This document shows, piece by piece, positions 7,137-11,495 of a DNA stretch of 11,495 nucleotides. The stretch comes from Methanosarcinales archaeon (GTDB lineage Archaea; Halobacteriota; Methanosarcinia; Methanosarcinales; Methanosarcinaceae): contig JAAXQB010000325.1 in the NCBI GenBank assembly GCA_012329085.1, positions 1 to 11,495 on the forward strand. Direction: 5' to 3'. A model generated the notes under the pieces. The model did not search any database and was not told the DNA's origin. It was given only the letters and a program-made list of their open reading frames with translations. The translations under genes were made by a program, and so were the position numbers. The number at the start of each line of letters is the position of its first letter. Within the stretch, counting starts at the first letter, position 1.

Positions 7137-8309
7137 TTGATAGAAACAATAATAGACATTGCAACAACTGGCGTTGAGCCCATATCCTCTGACATATCCA
7201 TTCTTAAAGCAATTGGATTGATGGAAACTAATAAATATCACAATTTAATTGTTGAAAAAGAGGGGGATATATATTTCGTGACTATGCACGATCTTCTTCG
7301 TTCTCATTCAGTGAATCAACATATTGATTCACTAATATATAAGCCATATTGTGTAAATGAAAACACACCTATTATGGATGCAGTATATAATATTTTAAGT
7401 AGTGGACAAAGATCTGCGCCTGTTATAGATGATAAAGGAAATTTAAAAGGAATTGTGACTGATTATGATGTACTAAAATATGTTTCTGAATTAGATTTCT
7501 TTAAAAATATTGTCATAAAAAAGATAATGACAAAAAATCCAATCATTTTACATAAAGATGATAGTATTGGAAAAGTAAGAAGTACAATGTCAAAACAAGG
7601 AATCGGAAGAATCATTATAGTAGATGAAGAAGAATTGCCTATTGGAATTGTGACTGAAAATGATATTTTAAAGAAAATATACAAACCAAAAAAGAAAATG
7701 ACAGTCGGAGAACTTGCAGGCGAGAAAGTACCACGAATGGCACAACCAGTTTCTATGATTATGAATGCTACACTCATAACTGCAACTATTGAAGATTCCA
7801 TTGCAACAATTGCAAATCTTATGAAATCACATAATATTAGAAGTATCCCTCTTGTCAAAAATAATATACTTAAAGGAATTATAACAAGACTTGATATTTT
7901 AAAATACATAAAAAGCTTAAAAGAAGAATCTACTATTGAAGTTGAAATTAATGGTGTATTTGATGAAGAGCATAGAGAACTTGCAGAGAGAATATTGGAT
8001 ACTGAAATTAAAAAGATTGCAAGGAATTCAAAGAGGATTCATTGGATAAAAGTTTCAATTAAAAAAGTACATGATAAAGGAGGCGTTCCTGCATACAATG
8101 TAAAAGTGTATGTAAAAACTCCTAAAAAATTATATGTTTCAGAAGGAAGACCAAAAGTTTCGGAAAAAACAAAGATTAATTTAGAAGGTGAAGAAATTCG
8201 ATTGATATCAGAAAAACAGAGGTGGGATTTCATTGAAGTTTTAAAAGACGCTCTAGAATCTGTTAAAAAGCAAATTGGGAGTGATAAGAGTAGGTGGAAT
8301 GACAGATAA
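7137..8309 (+). CDS. Four-CBS-domain protein with C-terminal HPF/S30AE-like domain
   Basis: The 390-residue protein has four CBS repeats, at about 12-57, 63-114, 128-180 and 204-260, forming two pairs that in other proteins bind adenosine nucleotides. Typical ends are GIVTDYDVLKY, GIVTENDILKK and GIITRLDILKY. The C-terminal part (about 265-383) reads as strand-helix-strand-strand-strand-helix: EVEINGVFDEEHRELAERIL, then WIKVSIKKV and AYNVKVYVKT, ending WDFIEVLKDALESVKKQI. That pattern resembles HPF/S30AE ribosome hibernation factors, so I infer a nucleotide-sensing ribosome-associated protein. The CBS call is firm; the HPF resemblance is by eye. I chose TTG at 7137 because GGTGA (7127-7131) precedes it by 5 bases; the GTG at 7128 would lie inside that site. 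Monocistronic, with its own TATA-like box and a likely terminator after it. Confidence 0.85.
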   Translation: MIETIIDIATTGVEPISSDISILKAIGLMETNKYHNLIVEKEGDIYFVTMHDLLRSHSVNQHIDSLIYKPYCVNENTPIMDAVYNILSSGQRSAPVIDDKGNLKGIVTDYDVLKYVSELDFFKNIVIKKIMTKNPIILHKDDSIGKVRSTMSKQGIGRIIIVDEEELPIGIVTENDILKKIYKPKKKMTVGELAGEKVPRMAQPVSMIMNATLITATIEDSIATIANLMKSHNIRSIPLVKNNILKGIITRLDILKYIKSLKEESTIEVEINGVFDEEHRELAERILDTEIKKIARNSKRIHWIKVSIKKVHDKGGVPAYNVKVYVKTPKKLYVSEGRPKVSEKTKINLEGEEIRLISEKQRWDFIEVLKDALESVKKQIGSDKSRWNDR

Positions 8310-8347
8310 TTAAATATACGAGATTTCTTATTTTTAAGATGAGTTCG

Positions 8348-8379
8348 AGAAATTAAAAAATTTCTTTAATTCATTTTTA
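8348..8379 (+). terminator. Likely terminator hairpin after the CBS/HPF gene
   Basis: A 7-bp stem AGAAATT (8348-8354)/AATTTCT (8359-8365) with loop AAAA is followed by TTAATTCATTTTT. It lies about 40 bases after the stop codon. The same GAGAAATT/AATTTCTC stem recurs in repeat copies at 9786-9804 and 11044-11062, so it may equally be a repeat fragment. Confidence 0.45.
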
Positions 8380-8402
8380 TAAAAAAATCATGAAACTGAT
8401 TT

Positions 8403-8627
8403 CAGAATAAAGATGCTAAATTTTATCCACCAATTTATATGGGGATTGTAGGGTTGCTAATATTCATACATCTTGCATATTATCCAGAAGATATTTGGTT
8501 TATATACATACTATTGACAATAGGATTTTTTGCTTTTTTTGGTATTGCAGGTTTATATCTTGATTTTTTTAATATTGGAAGTGAAGCAAAAAAGAAAATA
8601 AATGAAAGCGATTCATTTATAAATTAA
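8403..8627 (+). pseudogene. Truncated copy of the tandem four-helix membrane protein (C-terminal half)
   Basis: The open frame from ATG 8439 encodes 62 residues matching only the last two membrane helices of the three intact genes that follow. It includes the family motif AYYPEDIWF and an identical SFIN end. Similarity continues upstream of that ATG: 8406-8438 reads NKDAKFYPPIY against IKDIKIYIPIY of the second intact copy. In-frame stops (TGA at 8391-8393 and 8397-8399) and then a repeat-derived stem cut it off. The ATG is therefore an internal methionine, and the N-terminal half, including helices 1-2, is missing. I call it a decayed 5'-truncated paralog. A two-helix product from ATG 8439 cannot be excluded, but no ribosome binding site is visible. 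Confidence 0.75.
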
Positions 8628-8681
8628 TTACATATATTAATTTTAAACATAACGCTCAAATAAATATATAAAGGTAAAAAA

Positions 8682-9212
8682 ATGCATCAAGAAAATAATC
8701 AAATAATTTCTTTAGAAAAATATATACAAGCATTTAAGATTGTGTATAAAAAAAAGATACAAAGTGCAATATTAATGCATTTTTTAATATTTGGAATAGC
8801 ATTTGCAATCATATATACCACATACAATCCAAGCATTAGTTTTTTTATATACACAATAATAGGAATTACAATTATTTTAAGTTTAGAACATATTGTTAAT
8901 ATAAATGTTATTAATAAAGTTGAAAAAGCAATACACGCATATAATATAGACACATTTAAACATGGATTTAAAGAAGAATTTAAACAGCAATATATGAATG
9001 TTATTAAAATTAATATGTCAATTTATTTATTAATTACTGGAATATTAACATATATATATCTTACATACTATTCAGATGATACTTGGTTTAAATATATTCT
9101 TGTAATAATAGGGTTTTTTATTTTATCTTTTATTTCTATAGAAATTTTTTTTGTGGATAAATTTGTTAAAATGTTAGAAGAAGAAACAGAAACAAAAGCA
9201 GTTCTTTTATAA
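8682..9212 (+). CDS. Tandem-family small membrane protein, copy 1 (unknown function)
   Basis: I do not recognise this family. The 176-residue protein has no signal peptide but four predicted hydrophobic helices at about 27-48, 51-70, 110-130 and 135-157. A charged, helix-prone segment (about 78-108, with HAYNIDTFKHGF and EFKQQ) separates the two pairs. Family motifs are NPSISFF between helices 1 and 2 and YYSDDTWF between helices 3 and 4; both termini are predicted on the same side, most simply cytoplasmic. The start is supported by AAAGGT 8 bases before the ATG and by agreement with copies 2 and 3 (MHxENNQ). The gene follows the truncated copy by 54 bases and precedes copy 2 by 60, with matching spacer sequence, showing that the duplicated unit included the spacer. 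Confidence 0.85.
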   Translation: MHQENNQIISLEKYIQAFKIVYKKKIQSAILMHFLIFGIAFAIIYTTYNPSISFFIYTIIGITIILSLEHIVNINVINKVEKAIHAYNIDTFKHGFKEEFKQQYMNVIKINMSIYLLITGILTYIYLTYYSDDTWFKYILVIIGFFILSFISIEIFFVDKFVKMLEEETETKAVLL

Positions 9213-9272
9213 ACTAATTATCCATATTAATTTTAAACAAAACGCTCAAACAAATATACAAAAGTAAAAAAT

Positions 9273-9821
9273 ATGCATTCAGAAAACAATCAAACAATTC
9301 TCTTAGAAAACTATCTAAAAATATTTAAAAGTACATTTAAAGAATATTTGATGGGTACACTTTTAATATCTCTTTTAATAGTTGGAGTGGTATTTGCAAT
9401 TATATTCGCTATATTTAATCCGAGTGTTAGTTTTTTTACATATGTGCTAATAGGTATAGCGATTATATTTGGGTTAGAATATTTTAGTATGACAAATATT
9501 ATTAATATTATTGACAAAGTTAAAAAAACAATGCATGCATATAATTTAGATGAATTCAAACATGAATTTAGAAAAGCATTCAAACAACAACAAATAAAAG
9601 ACATTAAAATTTACATTCCAATTTATTTATTAATTATTGGAATATTGACACACATACATTTTGCATACTATCCAGAAGACATTTGGTTTATACCCATACT
9701 TGTGATAATAGGAATTTTCATTTTAGTCACCATTACCAGTCCTTCTAGTGATGAATTTATTAAAATTGTTGAAAAAGATATAAACGAGAAATTGGAAATT
9801 TCTCTAACTCATTTAAAATGA
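9273..9821 (+). CDS. Tandem-family small membrane protein, copy 2, with altered C-terminus
   Basis: The 182-residue protein shares the four-helix layout of its neighbours: helices at about 27-48, 51-70, 114-132 and 137-156, the motifs FNPSVSFF and YYPEDIWF, and a charged middle segment HAYNLDEFKHEFRKAFKQQ (88-106). The last residues, EISLTHLK, are unlike copies 1 and 3. They are encoded by a repeat element (from 9786) that begins with an 8-bp stem GAGAAATT/AATTTCTC. The expected family ending, GCAATTCTTTTATAA with its spacer, lies stranded at 9877-9898, so the element inserted within codons of the C-terminus and supplied a new stop. Only the tail after the last helix is changed, and the protein may still work. 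No strong ribosome binding site (AAAGTA only). Function unknown. Confidence 0.85.
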   Translation: MHSENNQTILLENYLKIFKSTFKEYLMGTLLISLLIVGVVFAIIFAIFNPSVSFFTYVLIGIAIIFGLEYFSMTNIINIIDKVKKTMHAYNLDEFKHEFRKAFKQQQIKDIKIYIPIYLLIIGILTHIHFAYYPEDIWFIPILVIIGIFILVTITSPSSDEFIKIVEKDINEKLEISLTHLK

Positions 9822-9859
9822 ATGGGTGTTTAGTCTATAACTTTATAAGTTATATACAA
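9786..9859 (+). repeat. Repeat element inserted in the end of membrane copy 2
   Basis: The element has three parts. It starts with a perfect 8-bp stem GAGAAATT/AATTTCTC (9786-9804, loop GGA). A CTCATTT...AAATGAATGGG arm follows, then the core GTGTTTAGTCTATAAC with palindrome TATAACTT (9836-9843)/AAGTTATA (9847-9854). It parallels the copy at 11044-11117 before lonB almost part for part. The left part is translated as the new C-terminus of copy 2. The right boundary is set by the return of family sequence at about 9860. Confidence 0.7.
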
Positions 9860-9876
9860 AAATAAAATAAATGAAT

Positions 9877-9943
9877 GCAATTCTTTTATAAATTGATTGT
9901 GTAATATTAATTTTTAAATGATACACGCCAAATAAATATACAA
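9877..9943 (+). pseudogene. Stranded original 3' end and spacer of membrane copy 2
   Basis: GCAATTCTTTTATAAATTG at 9877-9895 matches the 3' ends of copy 1 (9198-9216) and copy 3 (around 10611-10629). The following bases match the spacers at 8630-8680 and 9213-9270: ATATTAATTTTTAAATGA, then ACGCCAAATAAATATACAA in place of ACGCTCAAACAAATATACAA. This is the piece separated from its gene by the element at 9786-9859. It cannot be translated as part of copy 2 any more. Confidence 0.7.
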
Positions 9944-10076
9944 TATAATGCTAATTCTCTTCGAGAATAAGCTTTGAAAAGAATGAATGTTAAGTATATA
10001 ATTTTATAAATTATATGTAATGCCCATTCTCCTTCGGAAGCACATTCTTAAAAGAGAATGTGCGTTTAATGTGCTA
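9944..10076 (+). repeat. Composite repeat splitting the spacer before membrane copy 3
   Basis: The spacer, continuous elsewhere as AAATATACAAAAGTAAAAAA, is interrupted here after ATACAA and resumes as GTAAAAATAAAAAA at about 10077. In between are a 10-bp stem with one mismatch (9950-9972, loop TTC), a core (9988-10020) with the TATA-like TTATATGTAA, and CCCATTCTCC at 10023-10032. Then comes an intact hairpin module at 10039-10067 (GCACATTCT/AGAATGTGC with GCGTTT end) and a right end AATGTGCTAG. It may supply copy 3 with its own promoter. Confidence 0.65.
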
Positions 10077-10091
10077 GTAAAAATAAAAAAA

Positions 10092-10631
10092 ATGCATCAA
10101 GAAAATAATCAAATAATTTCTTTAGAAAAATACATACAATCATTTAGAAGCGTGTATAAAGAATATACGAGAATTTCACTTTTAATACTTTTGTTAATAT
10201 TCGGAGTGGTATTTGCAATCACATATATTTTATTCAATCCAAGTGTTAATTTTTTTATACTTGTAATAATTGGAATTGGGATTATTATAGGTTTAGAAAG
10301 TTTTAACAATATAGATATTATTGATAAAGTTGAAAAAAGAATGCATGGGTCTAATTTAAATGAATTTAAACAATTGTTTAGAAAAGTATTTCATCAACAA
10401 CATATGAAAAATATTAAAATCTGTGTGCCAATTTATATTATAATTATGGGGATGTTAATCTATGCATATATTGCATATTACGCAGAAGATGTTTGGTTTG
10501 TATATATATTTGCAATAATTGGACTTTTTATTTTGCTTTCTATAATTAATCCATATTCTGATGAATTTTTTAAAATAATTGAAAAGGAAGCAGAAATAAA
10601 AGCAAAAGAAAACAATTCTTTTATAAATTAA
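10092..10631 (+). CDS. Tandem-family small membrane protein, copy 3 (unknown function)
   Basis: The 179-residue protein has four hydrophobic helices at about 27-48, 51-70, 110-130 and 135-153, the motifs FNPSVNFF and YYAEDVWF, a charged middle segment with HGSNLNEFKQLFRKVFHQQ (85-103) and a charged tail ending NNSFIN. I place the start at 10092 because MHQENNQIISLEKYIQ matches copy 1 exactly. The longer frame from ATG 10020 would add 24 residues read from repeat DNA and is not conserved in the family. No ribosome binding site is visible, only A-runs. It is separated from copy 2 by 270 bases, most of them inserted repeats carrying a TATA-like box at 10011-10020, so it may be transcribed on its own. 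Function unknown. Confidence 0.85.
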   Translation: MHQENNQIISLEKYIQSFRSVYKEYTRISLLILLLIFGVVFAITYILFNPSVNFFILVIIGIGIIIGLESFNNIDIIDKVEKRMHGSNLNEFKQLFRKVFHQQHMKNIKICVPIYIIIMGMLIYAYIAYYAEDVWFVYIFAIIGLFILLSIINPYSDEFFKIIEKEAEIKAKENNSFIN

Positions 10632-11107
10632 TTAAGTATATTATTTTTTAAACAATACTTATATATGCAAATAATGCATTTTAATAATGATTGATTTAAA
10701 TTCTCAATTATATGCATTCAAATAGAATCTTTATGGGTCTCATTTTTTAGAATGTAGGTGTCTTGAATAATCATGTGTGCCACACATTTTTTTATAGTAT
10801 ATAATTTGTAAAGCTCGTTCGGAACGAACGAGCGTTTATTAATTATATACTGGGAGAAATTTTCAATTTTTCGGAATAAATCATAGAAAATCTATGATTT
10901 TCAAAAAAGTTAAATAGATTATGTGCAATTTTTATAAGTTCATAATATTTTTAGTTTTTGTAAAGGGTATCAATTATTAATAATTTTTTCATAAAAATCC
11001 TCTATAAGAAATTAAAATTTTCTCTTATAAAAAAATGTTGAACGAGAAATTAAAATTTTCTCTAACTCATTCAGAATGAATGAGTGTTTAGTATATAATG
11101 TTATAAG
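10632..11107. repeat. Gap after the membrane array: decayed spacer, MITE-like palindrome, AT stems
   Basis: No gene. Just after copy 3, TTAATTAAGTATATTATT and TTTTAAACAATAC (10630-10665) match the family spacer and lead to ATGCATTTTAATAATGA at 10674, which stops after five codons. This may be the relic of a further unit. At 10796-10851 lies a 56-bp near-palindrome (own entry). A GAAATTAAAATTTTCTCT unit occurs twice, at about 11008-11025 and 11045-11062. A perfect 8-bp stem ACTCATTC/GAATGAGT (11065-11085) leads into the lonB promoter element. The stretch 10680-10790 holds only a short GTGTG/CACAC stem around 10776-10786. Confidence 0.6.
10796..10851. repeat. 56-bp near-perfect palindrome with terminal inverted repeats
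   Basis: Perfect 11-bp ends AGTATATAATT (10796-10806) and AATTATATACT (10841-10851) enclose a hairpin module (10812-10837) whose 9-bp stem is GCTCGTTCG (10813-10821)/CGAACGAGC (10825-10833) with loop GAA. The outer arms are the same core sequence seen elsewhere without a hairpin, so this is core plus inserted module. It resembles a miniature inverted-repeat element, but no target duplication can be assigned. Confidence 0.7.
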
Positions 11108-11141
11108 TTATATATAACGCCCATTTTCCTTTCGGAAAATG
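11108..11141 (+). promoter_or_regulatory. Putative lonB promoter element with TATA box and inverted repeat
   Basis: TTATATATAA (11108-11117) ends a full core copy (11084-11117). It is followed by CGCC and a perfect 8-bp inverted repeat CATTTTCC (11122-11129)/GGAAAATG (11134-11141), then TGCTAATAAAAAAA. This is the same order and spacing as before the CBS gene. If used, it would give a leader of about 120 bases. Another AT-rich box, TTTTTATAC at about 11219-11227, closer to the gene, is an alternative. Confidence 0.45.
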
Positions 11142-11263
11142 TGCTAATAAAAAAATTATAAATGCGTATGAATTATTTGTAATTAAAATTAGAAAAAAAT
11201 ACAAACAAATATTATTCATTTTTATACTTTAACATATCAATTTCATACAATTGCGAGTTAATT

Positions 11264-11495
11264 ATGGAAAAAAAAATAGAATCTGATGCAGAACTTGAAC
11301 TTTTTGATGAAGATTTTGAAACAACTGAATTGGTCGAAATTCCAAAATTATTGATTGATCAAATCATTGGTCAAAATCATGCTGTAGAAGTTATCAAGAA
11401 AGCTGCAAATCAAAGACGGCATGTGATGATGATTGGAACTCCAGGGACTGGAAAATCATTACTTGCAAAAGCAATGGCAGAATTGCTTCCAAAAG
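11264..11495 (+). CDS. lonB: Archaeal Lon protease LonB, N-terminal part (runs off the window)
   Basis: LonB is the membrane-bound ATP-dependent AAA+ serine protease of archaea, an important protein-quality-control enzyme. The 77 codons visible read as its N-terminus: an acidic lead, then [30 protein letters not shown] and the Walker A motif GTPGTGKS (58-65) followed by [11 protein letters not shown]. The rest of the AAA+ module, the expected membrane insertion and the Ser-Lys protease domain lie beyond the right edge. The ATG at 11264 fits the usual length before Walker A. No clear ribosome binding site is seen. A magnesium-chelatase-type or other AAA+ ATPase is less likely, given the [24 protein letters not shown] wording in short pieces ([16 protein letters not shown]). 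Confidence 0.88.
   Translation, partial: MEKKIESDAELELFDEDFETTELVEIPKLLIDQIIGQNHAVEVIKKAANQRRHVMMIGTPGTGKSLLAKAMAELLPK

Noticed and set aside
7463..7909. Minus-strand 148-codon hydrophobic frame inside the CBS/HPF gene
   Set aside because: Antisense to clear CBS repeats; the hydrophobic look follows from the complement of Lys/Glu/Asn-rich codons.
8439..8627. Independent small two-helix protein gene
   Set aside because: Homology to the array extends upstream of this ATG through stop codons, so it is better explained as a truncated paralog.
10020..10091. Longer start for membrane copy 3 (24 extra residues)
   Set aside because: The added codons come from an inserted repeat and hairpin and have no counterpart in copies 1 and 2, whose starts align with 10092.

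Overview
The window looks like a piece of an AT-rich archaeal chromosome, most likely a methanogen-lineage euryarchaeon and perhaps close to Methanosarcinales. Three things suggest this. It encodes the archaeal early shikimate route (ADH synthase plus 3-dehydroquinate synthase II in place of DAHP synthase and AroB). The protein running off the right edge has an archaeal LonB-type N-terminus. The promoters carry TATA-box-like sequences, and GGTG-type ribosome binding sites appear occasionally. The lineage is inferred from protein resemblance only.

Layout. 1-533: no gene, but a dense cluster of small hairpins. 534-3179, minus strand: a compact operon, ADH synthase -> 3-dehydroquinate synthase II -> type I 3-dehydroquinate dehydratase, with overlapping genes. 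3180-3603: promoter and repeats. 3604-4063, minus: a HicA/HicB toxin-antitoxin pair. 4064-4589: AT-rich sequence without a recognisable gene. 4590-6284, minus: a UbiB/ABC1-family atypical kinase with two C-terminal membrane helices. 6285-7136: 850 bases of repeats ending in a promoter. 7137-8309, plus: a four-CBS-domain protein with a C-terminal domain resembling ribosome hibernation factors (HPF/S30AE). 8403-10631, plus: a tandem array of small four-helix membrane proteins, one truncated copy followed by three full copies. 10632-11263: repeats and a promoter. 11264-end, plus: the start of LonB.

The most unusual content is the non-coding and repeat layer. Short hairpins of the form AGC-stem-GCGTT recur in nearly every long gap. 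Their stems differ between copies, but mostly by paired changes, so the fold is conserved rather than the sequence. A second element, an AT-rich palindromic core of about 34 bp containing a TATA-like box, sits in front of the shikimate operon, the CBS/HPF gene, the third membrane protein and lonB. In two places the hairpin module lies inside this core, and in one it lies inside another hairpin, as if it were a very small mobile unit. A copy of the core element has also inserted into the end of the second membrane-protein gene. It replaced that protein's C-terminus and stranded the old gene end downstream.

The three shikimate enzymes clearly act in sequence on one pathway, and HicA/HicB act as a pair. 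The CBS/HPF protein, LonB and one membrane paralog may share regulation through the common promoter element, but that is inference. The function of the membrane family is unknown.
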